From Sphingomonas leidyi (GTDB lineage Bacteria; Pseudomonadota; Alphaproteobacteria; Sphingomonadales; Sphingomonadaceae), in NCBI RefSeq assembly GCF_011761945.1, contig NZ_JAASQV010000002.1:1157811-1221810 (forward strand): a DNA stretch of 64,000 nucleotides. Reading direction: 5' to 3'. The position numbers were made by a program, and so were the translations under genes. Below are positions 36,160 to 46,764 of this stretch, piece after piece (the stretch's first letter is position 1; each line of letters starts with the position of its first letter). The notes below the pieces were generated by a model that saw only the letters and a program-made list of their open reading frames with translations, made no database searches and was not told the origin of the DNA.

Positions 36160-37533
36160 GCCGACCCCTTTCCCGATACGCCTGGGCGGCTCGTAGCCGA
36201 GCCGGTGCCGGGCGACAACGCGCCTGCGCTCTCGGTGAGCGAATTATCTTTGGCATTGAAGCGGATGGTCGAAGGCGAGTTCGGCCATGTCCGGCTGCGC
36301 GGCGAGATTTCGGGGTGGAAGCGGGCGGCGTCGGGCCATGCCTATCTGGCGCTCAAGGACGCGGATGCGGTGATCGACGGCGTGATCTGGCGCGGCGCCG
36401 CCAGCGCGATCCCGTTCCAGCCGCAGGACGGCATCGAAGTGATCGTCACCGGCAAGCTCACCACCTATCCCGGGCGCAGCAAGTACCAGATCGTCATCGA
36501 TCGCATGGAACTGGCCGGCGAAGGCGCGCTGATGGCGCTGTTCGAGAAGCTGAAGGCCAGGCTGGCCGGCGAGGGACTGTTCGATCGCGAGCGCAAGCAG
36601 CCGCTGCCCTATATGCCGAAGGTGATCGGCGTCGTGACCTCGCCCACCGGCGCGGTGATCCGCGACATCCTGCATCGCCTGGCGGACCGGTTTCCCAGCC
36701 ATGTGCTGGTCTGGCCGGTGAAGGTGCAGGGCGACGGCGCCGCGCAGGAAGTGGCGAACGCGATCCGGGGCTTCGATGCGCTGGAGCATGGCGGGGCGGT
36801 GCCGCGGCCCGACCTGCTGATCGTCGCGCGCGGCGGCGGCTCGATCGAGGACCTGTGGGCCTTCAACGAGGAAGCGGTGGTGCGCGCCGTCGCCGCCTGC
36901 CGCATCCCGGTGATCTCGGCGGTGGGGCACGAGACGGATACCAGCCTGTGCGACTATGCCGCGGACCTGCGCGCGCCGACCCCCACGGCCGCCGCCGAGA
37001 TCGCGGTGCCGGTGCTGGCCGATGTGCGCCACACGCTGGCGACGCTGGCGCACCGCACCGAGCGGTGCGTGCGCCGCTATCATGAGCGCGCCGGCGAGCG
37101 GCTGGCGGCGCTGGTGCGCGTGCTGCCGCGCCGCGACGCGCTGCTCGGGCCGCAGCGGCAGAAGATGGACGACCTGGGCGGGCGGCTCGACCGGGCGCTG
37201 GAACGCCGCGTCACGCTGGCGCGCGGGCAGCTCGACCGTTCGGCGGGGGCGCTGCGCCCCGCGATGCTCGACCAGCGGCTCGCCGCGGCCAGGCAGCGGC
37301 TGGAGGGCATCGGCCGGCATCTCGACCTGGTGCACCCCAATCGCCCGCTCGAAAAGGGCTATGCCTGGGTCGAGGCGCGGGGCACGCGCAAGGTGATCGG
37401 CACGGCCGAGGGCGCGCGCGGCGCGGGCGCCGTGACGCTCCACTTCATCGACGGCGCGGTCGATGCGCGGGTTGAGCGGCCGGGCGGCAAATCCTATGAT
37501 GCGGCCAGGCCCGAACAGCCCAGCCTGTTGTGA
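36157..37533 (+). CDS. xseA: Exodeoxyribonuclease VII large subunit
   Basis: Catalytic subunit of the single-strand nuclease ExoVII. The 458-residue protein has an N-terminal OB domain ([40 protein letters not shown]), the catalytic core ([60 protein letters not shown]), and a long C-terminal coiled region. ATG 36157 follows AGGA. The xseB small subunit is not here. DUF2093 and M23 peptidase genes follow on the same strand. Confidence 0.96.
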   Translation: MADPFPDTPGRLVAEPVPGDNAPALSVSELSLALKRMVEGEFGHVRLRGEISGWKRAASGHAYLALKDADAVIDGVIWRGAASAIPFQPQDGIEVIVTGKLTTYPGRSKYQIVIDRMELAGEGALMALFEKLKARLAGEGLFDRERKQPLPYMPKVIGVVTSPTGAVIRDILHRLADRFPSHVLVWPVKVQGDGAAQEVANAIRGFDALEHGGAVPRPDLLIVARGGGSIEDLWAFNEEAVVRAVAACRIPVISAVGHETDTSLCDYAADLRAPTPTAAAEIAVPVLADVRHTLATLAHRTERCVRRYHERAGERLAALVRVLPRRDALLGPQRQKMDDLGGRLDRALERRVTLARGQLDRSAGALRPAMLDQRLAAARQRLEGIGRHLDLVHPNRPLEKGYAWVEARGTRKVIGTAEGARGAGAVTLHFIDGAVDARVERPGGKSYDAARPEQPSLL

Positions 37534-37564
37534 GGAAAATGCCAGTCACGAGGATGCCGCGCTT

Positions 37565-37765
37565 ATGCTGATGTCGAACCCCGTCGCCCGCGCGGCGCGC
37601 CTTCACTTCATGGCGAACGGCTTTCGCGTCCTGACGCCGGGCGATCATGTCGTCTGCGCGGTCAGCGGCGAGAAGGTGCCGCTCGAGCGGCTGCGCTACT
37701 GGAGCGTCGCCGCCCAGGAGCCCTATGCCTCCGCGGCGCTGGCGATGCAGGCGATGCGCGGCTGA
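37565..37765 (+). CDS. DUF2093-family small protein
   Basis: A 66-residue protein, MLMSNPVARAARLHFMANGF, then RVLTPGDHVVCAVSGEKVPL and RLRYWSVAAQEPYAS. This matches the short alphaproteobacterial DUF2093 family of unknown function, usually found beside xseA or purD. ATG 37565 or 37571 could be used. The stop shares one base with the M23 peptidase ATG, so translation is probably coupled. Confidence 0.85.
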   Translation: MLMSNPVARAARLHFMANGFRVLTPGDHVVCAVSGEKVPLERLRYWSVAAQEPYASAALAMQAMRG

Positions 37766-38667
37766 TGGGACTCGCTGGCCGGCTTCCCGCCGCGATCCTG
37801 GGCTTCACGCTGCTCGGCAGCGCCCAGTCGCCCGTTGCGCCCGGCGTTGCGGCTTCCGCGGCGGTTGCGGCGGCGATCCCGCCGGCCCCCGATGTCGCCG
37901 GGCCCTTCGCCTTTCAGGGGCAGCTGGTCCAGGGAGGCGCGGCGATCGGCACCGCGCCCAAGGGCACCAGCCTGTTGACGCTCGACGGCGAATCGGTGCC
38001 GGTCGCGCCCGATCGCCGCTTCCTGATCGCCTTCGACCGCGATCACGGCCCCTCCGCTACCCTGGTGGCGACGCTGGGCGACGGCACCCAGCAGCGCCAG
38101 GTGCTGGCGATCGCGCCGCGCGCCTGGGACATTTCCCGGCTCGATACCCTGCCCAAATATCCGGTGCCGCGTCCCGAGTTCGAGCGGGTCCGTCCCGGCG
38201 AGCTCGCCCAGATCAATGCCGCGCGGAAGCTGCAGACCGATTCGGCGGGCTGGCGGCAGATGCCGTTCTTCTGGCCGGTGGTCGGGCGCATCTCCACGCT
38301 GTTCGGATCGCAGCGCATCTATCGCGGCGAGCCCGGATCCTATCATTCGGGAATCGACGTCGCCCGGCCGGCCGGCACGGTGGTGCTGGCGCCTGCCGAC
38401 GGCGTGGTGATCCTCGCGGCCGCCAGGCCCTTCACGCTGGAAGGCAACCTGCTGATGATCGATCACGGCGCGGGGCTGAACAGCGCCTTCATGCACCTCT
38501 CGCGCATCGACGTTAAGCTGGGCGAGCATGTTCGGCGCGGCCAGCCCATCGGTGCGGTGGGGATGACGGGGCGCGCCACGGGGCCGCATCTCCACTGGAG
38601 TCTCAAATGGCGCGACGCGCGGATCGATCCGCTGCTCGTTGCGGGGCCGATGCCTGTTACCGATTGA
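37765..38667 (+). CDS. M23-family metallopeptidase (LytM-type), exported
   Basis: A 300-residue putative peptidoglycan endopeptidase or its regulator. The N-terminal signal peptide (GLAGRLPAAILGFTLLGSAQ) is followed by a beta-rich spacer, residues 45-165. The LytM domain is at residues 170-290. The metal ligands are in SYHSGIDVARPAGT (H-x3-D) and GPHLHWSLKW (HxH), so it should be catalytically competent. It is preceded by DUF2093 with a 1-base overlap. Confidence 0.92.
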   Translation: MGLAGRLPAAILGFTLLGSAQSPVAPGVAASAAVAAAIPPAPDVAGPFAFQGQLVQGGAAIGTAPKGTSLLTLDGESVPVAPDRRFLIAFDRDHGPSATLVATLGDGTQQRQVLAIAPRAWDISRLDTLPKYPVPRPEFERVRPGELAQINAARKLQTDSAGWRQMPFFWPVVGRISTLFGSQRIYRGEPGSYHSGIDVARPAGTVVLAPADGVVILAAARPFTLEGNLLMIDHGAGLNSAFMHLSRIDVKLGEHVRRGQPIGAVGMTGRATGPHLHWSLKWRDARIDPLLVAGPMPVTD

Positions 38668-38699
38668 GGCGCCAATGTGTCGCGCTGCAACACAAAAAA

Positions 38700-38712
38700 A
38701 CACGAATCGTGT
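38700..38712. promoter_or_regulatory. Perfect inverted repeat in the long leader before the TonB receptor
   Basis: ACACGA-A-TCGTGT (6-1-6) in an AT-richer 269-base gap between the M23 gene and the TonB receptor gene. The gap is otherwise unrecognised but must carry the receptor promoter. A repressor site is plausible. Confidence 0.35.
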
Positions 38713-38936
38713 CGACTGCGCAATATTACAAGCCGTCATGTGGCATTTTGGCTACAGTCCCGTTGAAAGCGCGCACAGTATCGCCGTGTGCGGTTTACAG
38801 TCGCCGGGCGGCGATCCACGATCCCGCCAAGCTCTGCCATCCTGATACGTGAGTTGCACACGAATGGATGGCGGAGCGGGGAGACAAACCCGGCTGTCGA
38901 GCATCCGCGGAACAGCCGGATACAAGAGGGATCACC

Positions 38937-41930
38937 ATGAAGAACACGCAGATCACCCTGCGCGGGAGCACGGCGCTGTCCGCGCTCGTGCTCGCGGGTG
39001 CGCTCATCGCCACGCCGGCGATGGCGCAGGACTCGAGCAGCTCCACCACCTCGACCAGCAAGAGCACGAATGCCCAGGACGACCAGAGCGGCGGCGAGAT
39101 CGTCGTCACCGGCTCGATCCTGCGTCGTACCGACACCGAGACGCCGTCGCCGGTGACCGTGCTGTCGGCGGAAACGCTGGAACAGCGTGGCGTCAACACC
39201 GTCGCCGAGGCGCTGCAGCGCCTGTCGGCAAACGGCTCGGGCACCATCTCGGAAGGCTGGAACAACGGCAACAACTTCGCAGCCGGCGCGAACGCCGTGT
39301 CGCTGCGCGGCCTGACCGTGCAGAAGACGCTGACGATCTTCGACGGCATGCGCATGGCGCCGTATCCGCTCGCCGACGACGGCCACCGCAACTTCGTCGA
39401 CCTGAGCACCGTTCCCGACGCGATCATCGACCGGATCGAAGTCCTGAAGGACGGCGCTTCGTCGACCTACGGCGCCGACGCCGTCGCGGGCGTGGTCAAC
39501 GTGATCACCAAGAAGGAAGTCAAGGGCATTCACGCCAATGCCTCGGCCGGCATCTCGAGCCGCGGCGACGGTGGCGAGCAGCGCTTCGACCTGACCCTGG
39601 GTCATGGCGACCTGGAGGAGCAGGGCTTCAACGTCTACATCAACGGCTTCTACCGCAAGAATGACGAGATCTGGGCGCGCGACCGCCAATATCCGTTCGG
39701 CAGCGGCGACAACAGCGCGATCTGCGAGCCGGGCACCCCGGCCACCGGCCTGACCACCGGCTGTATGCCGATCGCCACGCGCTGGTATCAGTTCGGCGTC
39801 AACCGCAACGGCACGCTCGGCGGCTCGACCATCTCGGTCAACCCGCTCGTCGCCGCCGGCACCGCCGCCGGCGGCCGTACCGGTGAATATCAGCTGCTGA
39901 ACAGCGATTGCGGCGCCTTCGGCCTCTCGCCGATCACGCTGCCGAACAGCGCGCGCCAGCTCAACACGGCGGGCACGCTCTATTCCTGGGCTCCGAACCA
40001 GTGCACGGGCGACCTGCGCAAGCTGTACGGCACCGTGCGCCCGTCGACCGAGCGCTATGGCTTCGCGACTCGTGCGACCATCAAGGTCGGCGACAATGCC
40101 GAGGCGTACATCACCGGCAACTACATGCATGTGAATACCTATTCGCAGCTGACGCCGGCCGCCTTCAACAACCAGACGCCGCCTCCGGGCCCCGTCACGC
40201 TGAACCCGATCGTCCTGCCGGTCTATGTCTGCGCCGCCGGCGTGGCCACGATCAACCCGGCGACGGGCGTGAACACCAGCACGGGCTGCTCGGCCGCGAA
40301 CGGCACGCTCAACCCGAACAATCCGTTCGCAGCCGCCGGCACCGTCGCGCTGCTGCGCGGCCGCTACGATCGCCCGCAGACCGTGGAAACGAACGCCCGT
40401 TCGCTCCGCGGCGCCGCCGGCATTCGCGGTTCGTTCGGCGAGAACAACGACTGGAACTACAACGTCGAGTTCACGGCGTCGCAGGTCGAGCTCAGCCGCA
40501 TCAGCCAGAACTACCTCATCCCGCAGCGTCTGGCCGATGTGATCGCCACCGGTGCCTACAACTTCGTGAACCCCTGGCTGAACACCCAGGCGGTGCGCGA
40601 CTATGTCGCTCCGACCAGCATCAAGCGTTCGACTTCGGATCTGTGGCAGGTCAACGCGACTCTCGGTCGCGCCCTGTTCGAGCTGCCGGGTGGCCCGCTG
40701 CAGGCCGCCGTCGGTGCGTCGTACCGCCACGAGGCGATCAACGACGCCTCGGCCAACGCGGAGAACCTCGCGCATCCGTATGATCGCTACTACACGATCA
40801 ACGCGGTGGGCGCGATCGGCTCGCGCAACATCAAGTCGGCGTTCTACGAAATCAGCGCGCCGATCGAGCAGATCCTGCTCCGCGGTACCTGGTCGAAGGG
40901 CTTCCGTATCCCGTCGTTCAACGAGGCCTATGGCCTGCCGACGACCGGCTACACGACGCTCTCGATCAACTGCACCACCTATGCGGCGTTCTGCGCCTCG
41001 CACGGCAACAACACCTATGTGACCGGCCAGTATTCGCTGGGCCGCACTTCGGTGGGCAACCCGGCGCTGGCGCCTGAAAAGTCCACCAGCTGGACCGCCG
41101 GCGCGGTGTTCGAGCCGATCCGCAACCTCAGCTTCACCATCGACTATTTCAACATCAAGGTGAAGGACGTCATCGGGAACATCTCGGCGGCGGACCAGGA
41201 TGCGGCGCTCGCGGCGTATCTGAACAGCGGCGCCACCACCGCCGTTCCGGGCGTCGTGGTGGTTCCGGGCACTGCCGACGCGCAGTTCCCGGCCGCACGT
41301 CCTCTGCCGGGCTTCATCCAGTTCTCGTTCCAGAACGCGGATGAAGAGCGCGTCCAGGGTATCGACCTCGGCTTCGAGTTCCGTCACGACTTCGGTGGTG
41401 TGAAGCTCTACAGCTCGTTCGACTCGTCGTACCTGATCAAGTACGAAGTGCTCCGTCAGGACGGTTCGGTCGAGCGCTATGACGGCTCGCTCAGCCCGTG
41501 CGACTACACTTCGTGCTCGGGTTCGCCGAAGTGGCGCGGCAGCTGGCAGAACACCCTCTCGATGGGTGGCTTCTCGCTGACCGGCACCGTCTACTACACC
41601 GGCGGCTACAGCCTCGGTTCGGTCGACTACGGCGGCAACCGCGGCACCAGCGCTGCGGACTGCCGTGCCAATATCGGTCACTCGGTCGTCACCTACCAGA
41701 ACGGCAACCCCGTGCTCTGCAAGGTGGGTGCGCAGTGGAACGCCGACCTCAGCGCCAGCTACCGCGTGAACGACAACTTCATGATCTACGTGAACGCGCT
41801 GAACTTCCTGGACATCAAGCCGAAGTTCGACCCGTCGGCCGCGTACTCGATCTTCAACTACAACCCGTCGTGGGCGCAGGCCAATGTGGTCGGCCGCTAC
41901 TTCCGCGTCGGCACCCGGATCGACTTCTAA
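38937..41930 (+). CDS. TonB-dependent outer-membrane receptor
   Basis: A 997-residue TonB-dependent transporter. The signal peptide is residues 1-31 (STALSALVLAGALIATPAMA). A Ser/Thr-rich spacer is followed by the TonB box or plug start GGEIVVTGSILRRTDTETPS. The plug domain includes VTVLSAETLEQRGVNTVAEA, LRGLTVQKTLTIFDGMRMAP, and VLKDGASSTYGADAVAGVVN. The large barrel ends ANVVGRYFRVGTRIDF with the usual C-terminal Phe. This type in sphingomonads carries carbohydrate or siderophore cargo; the substrate is unknown. Codon choice (many CGT and TCG-type codons) differs slightly from its neighbours and suggests high expression. A strong terminator follows. Confidence 0.95.
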   Translation: MKNTQITLRGSTALSALVLAGALIATPAMAQDSSSSTTSTSKSTNAQDDQSGGEIVVTGSILRRTDTETPSPVTVLSAETLEQRGVNTVAEALQRLSANGSGTISEGWNNGNNFAAGANAVSLRGLTVQKTLTIFDGMRMAPYPLADDGHRNFVDLSTVPDAIIDRIEVLKDGASSTYGADAVAGVVNVITKKEVKGIHANASAGISSRGDGGEQRFDLTLGHGDLEEQGFNVYINGFYRKNDEIWARDRQYPFGSGDNSAICEPGTPATGLTTGCMPIATRWYQFGVNRNGTLGGSTISVNPLVAAGTAAGGRTGEYQLLNSDCGAFGLSPITLPNSARQLNTAGTLYSWAPNQCTGDLRKLYGTVRPSTERYGFATRATIKVGDNAEAYITGNYMHVNTYSQLTPAAFNNQTPPPGPVTLNPIVLPVYVCAAGVATINPATGVNTSTGCSAANGTLNPNNPFAAAGTVALLRGRYDRPQTVETNARSLRGAAGIRGSFGENNDWNYNVEFTASQVELSRISQNYLIPQRLADVIATGAYNFVNPWLNTQAVRDYVAPTSIKRSTSDLWQVNATLGRALFELPGGPLQAAVGASYRHEAINDASANAENLAHPYDRYYTINAVGAIGSRNIKSAFYEISAPIEQILLRGTWSKGFRIPSFNEAYGLPTTGYTTLSINCTTYAAFCASHGNNTYVTGQYSLGRTSVGNPALAPEKSTSWTAGAVFEPIRNLSFTIDYFNIKVKDVIGNISAADQDAALAAYLNSGATTAVPGVVVVPGTADAQFPAARPLPGFIQFSFQNADEERVQGIDLGFEFRHDFGGVKLYSSFDSSYLIKYEVLRQDGSVERYDGSLSPCDYTSCSGSPKWRGSWQNTLSMGGFSLTGTVYYTGGYSLGSVDYGGNRGTSAADCRANIGHSVVTYQNGNPVLCKVGAQWNADLSASYRVNDNFMIYVNALNFLDIKPKFDPSAAYSIFNYNPSWAQANVVGRYFRVGTRIDF

Positions 41931-41954
41931 GTCCTTCCGAGCGACTAAAAATCG

Positions 41955-41988
41955 GGGGCGGCTCCTTCGGGAGCCGCCCCTTCTTTTT
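41955..41988 (+). terminator. Strong Rho-independent terminator of the TonB receptor gene
   Basis: An 11-base perfect stem (GGGGCGGCTCC with GGAGCCGCCCC) closes a TTCG tetraloop and is followed by TTCTTTTT. It lies 24 bases after the stop. The textbook structure suits a highly transcribed gene. Confidence 0.93.
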
Positions 41989-42058
41989 GTCCGGTCCCTT
42001 CGCCGATGCCGCTCCGTCTTCGCGCGGCGGGCGCGGGAAGCGGTGGGCGCAGCGAAAA

Positions 42059-44638
<2,580 letters not shown>

Positions 44639-44665
44639 GCTGGCCCCTTGTTTCGGTCAGCCCGG

Positions 44666-44693
44666 ATGTAGTGTTGCCATTGTGCAACACAAG
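44666..44693 (-). promoter_or_regulatory. RpoH-type heat-shock promoter candidate for clpB with inverted repeat
   Basis: On the minus strand CTTG (44693-44690) and CTACAT (44671-44666) are spaced about as in alphaproteobacterial RpoH promoters (CTTG, about 17 bases, CYTATNT). Between them lies a perfect GTGTTGC-6-GCAACAC repeat (44671-44690). It is not the CIRCE sequence. Confidence 0.5.
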
Positions 44694-44716
44694 GGCTGGC
44701 GCGCCGGGTGCGGATG

Positions 44717-46660
44717 CTAGTCCCCCTCGCGCCGCTCGGTATTTGCCTGCGCGACATAGTCCCAGATTATCAGCCCGGCTTCGACCAGGTCGTCCGCATA
44801 GACCCTGCCGAGCGAACGGAGCTCGAAGATCGGCCGGGTCCGGTTGGGCTTGGTGCCCTTCGAATAGCCGAGCGCGGCGGTGCCGAGCCCGCCGAGCGCC
44901 AGCAGACCGCCTGCGAGCCCGCCGCTGGCCAGCGTGGCCGCGATGCCCGCCACCATGCCGGCCACTCCCAGCGTGATCGCGGCATAGCCCCCTCCACTGA
45001 TCGAATAGCTGCTGGCATCCAGCTTGGTCCCATAGCCGCCGAGCGATTCCAGTTCGTCGGCAGCGTCCTGATTGCCGTGCCGGGCCTGATAGTCCGCGCC
45101 GGTGAGTCGATCCTCGTCATTGGCGAGCCCGGAAAACCAGTCGCGCCGGGAGAGATGCTGCGAGAGGTGGTGGGTCTTGTCGTTCGGCTTGCTGAACGCA
45201 TGTTCCGGAAATACCGGCGCGCCCTCTTCTTCGTCCTCTTCGCCAATCACCGCGCGGGTGATCGCGAGCAGGACATTGGTCCAGGCAACGCGATTGTTCT
45301 GGATCGCCCGCAATTGATCGGGGGGCAATTGGCGGAGGATCGTCGTGAAATTGCTGCGCGCCATCAAGGGGCCGGCGGCGCTCTTCGGATAGAGGAGCCC
45401 GCCCTGGGCGGCCGCGACGGGCACGTTGACGATCATCCCGATCACTGCGCAGAGATTGTCGATATTGACATGCCCCGGCAGGTGCAGCGCAGCGCGGATC
45501 CGGGCCTTGTGCGCCTCCACCCCTTCCGCGATGGCCCGATCGGCGGTGCCGCCTTCGGCGAGCGCGTCCCGTACGGTGACGTTGGCGTCCTCGGGCACCA
45601 GGGCGTTGATCCGCCGGAGCGCCTCGCCCGAGCGCATCCGGCGCAGGCCGTCCAGCGACAGCCCGACGCTTGCCTGAACCTGCGCCACGCAGCTCCGCGA
45701 AGTCGGCCTGATATCGACGCCGGGAGGCGCACCCGCATAGCGGTGCGGATAGCTCTTCTGAACGGCGTTCCACTGCGCGGCGATCGCGGTCAGGATCTTC
45801 TGCGCCTCCTTGCGTCCGCCAGGCGTGACGTCGTCGATCGGCTTGGTGCGGAATTCGAGGTCGAAGACGCTGCCCGGATCCCGCGGCGCCCGTTCCTCCT
45901 TGGCTTCGCCGTCGTCCTCCTCCGCCGCATGATGGTCCGGGGGCAGGGGGACCTCGTCGACCGAGGCGTCCCAGCCCGGCCCCGTCCAGAGGACCTGGCC
46001 CTTGACGGGCGGAGCGTCGGTGGTCGAGGTGACGCGGATATCGCCGACCTCCACCTCATAGCCGATCGCGCGCTGGACGACCGGTGGCCCGGCGACGCGC
46101 TGGACCGGCGCGAGTCCGCCCGGTTCGAGCCCGGATCCGGCAGGTCCGGGTCGCGCGGCCCGGATGCCCATGGTGTCGGCTTCGCGCTCGAGCCCGGCAT
46201 CGTCGTTGATCGCGGTGCCGCCGAGCCGCATCGTCGGGCGCACGCGGCCCTGCTTCTGCTGGACGACGTGCCAGGCCTCATGCGCCAGGTGGCGTTCCTG
46301 GCCGGGGCCGAGGTGGATCTCGCTGCCCTGGGTATGGGCGAGCGCCCGGAGCTGGGCCGGTCGGGCCGAATTGCGGTGGACGCGCACATCGTCGAGCGCG
46401 ATACCCGAGAGCGATTCCATGCTGCTCTTCAGCCGGTCCGGAAGGCCGGTGCGGTTGGGCCCGGCAGCGGTACGCGACACGCCAAGGGCGTGCGATGCGG
46501 CATAGTCGGCGATGGTTTCCCGCGGTGCCGCGATGTTCGCGGCAGTGCTCCAGCGCCCCGGCGTTGCGGCGCGCTGCACGGCGGCCGGGCGAGCGGCGTC
46601 CGCCCGGCCGCCCGGCCCGTGCGTCGCGTCCATGGGCCTATGCCGGAACGGCGCTTGCAT
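44717..46660 (-). CDS. DUF4157 (eCIS core) protein A with Gly-rich hydrophobic C-terminal segment
   Basis: A 647-residue protein with no signal peptide. Residues 35-160 are the DUF4157 module: NRTGLPDRLKSSMESLSGIA, DDVRVHRNSARPAQLRA, and HEAWHVVQQKQGRVR with the HExxH-like motif at 127-131. DUF4157 is found in proteins linked to extracellular contractile injection systems and in polymorphic toxins. After about residue 195 comes an unrecognised domain with GYEVEVGD and FDLEFRTKPIDD, weakly like amidoligase/GS-fold signatures. Residues 558-602 are a Gly-rich hydrophobic stretch (ITLGVAGMVAGIAATLASGG and more) that could insert in a membrane. ATG 46660 follows GGGAGG. It lies 104 bases after paralogue B on the same strand, so B and A may be co-transcribed. 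Confidence 0.8.
   Translation of the reverse strand: MQAPFRHRPMDATHGPGGRADAARPAAVQRAATPGRWSTAANIAAPRETIADYAASHALGVSRTAAGPNRTGLPDRLKSSMESLSGIALDDVRVHRNSARPAQLRALAHTQGSEIHLGPGQERHLAHEAWHVVQQKQGRVRPTMRLGGTAINDDAGLEREADTMGIRAARPGPAGSGLEPGGLAPVQRVAGPPVVQRAIGYEVEVGDIRVTSTTDAPPVKGQVLWTGPGWDASVDEVPLPPDHHAAEEDDGEAKEERAPRDPGSVFDLEFRTKPIDDVTPGGRKEAQKILTAIAAQWNAVQKSYPHRYAGAPPGVDIRPTSRSCVAQVQASVGLSLDGLRRMRSGEALRRINALVPEDANVTVRDALAEGGTADRAIAEGVEAHKARIRAALHLPGHVNIDNLCAVIGMIVNVPVAAAQGGLLYPKSAAGPLMARSNFTTILRQLPPDQLRAIQNNRVAWTNVLLAITRAVIGEEDEEEGAPVFPEHAFSKPNDKTHHLSQHLSRRDWFSGLANDEDRLTGADYQARHGNQDAADELESLGGYGTKLDASSYSISGGGYAAITLGVAGMVAGIAATLASGGLAGGLLALGGLGTAALGYSKGTKPNRTRPIFELRSLGRVYADDLVEAGLIIWDYVAQANTERREGD
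46238..46456 (-). repeat. Dispersed coding repeat, copy 1 (DUF4157 core block)
   Basis: A 219-base block from the NRTGLP codons to the GRVR codons. It has exactly the same length and no internal gaps relative to copies at 49084-49302 and 53582-53800. The nucleotide match looks strong in the HEAWHVVQQKQGR stretch. Confidence 0.75.
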
Positions 46661-46764
46661 CGGCCTCCCTCCTCGACGCCGGGTGTCGCGGGCTGCCGCC
46701 GCGCGCGCTTTCCCGGGCGGGCCGCGCCTTGCCACCGGCGGCGAGCGGCCCGTGGGAGAGCGAC

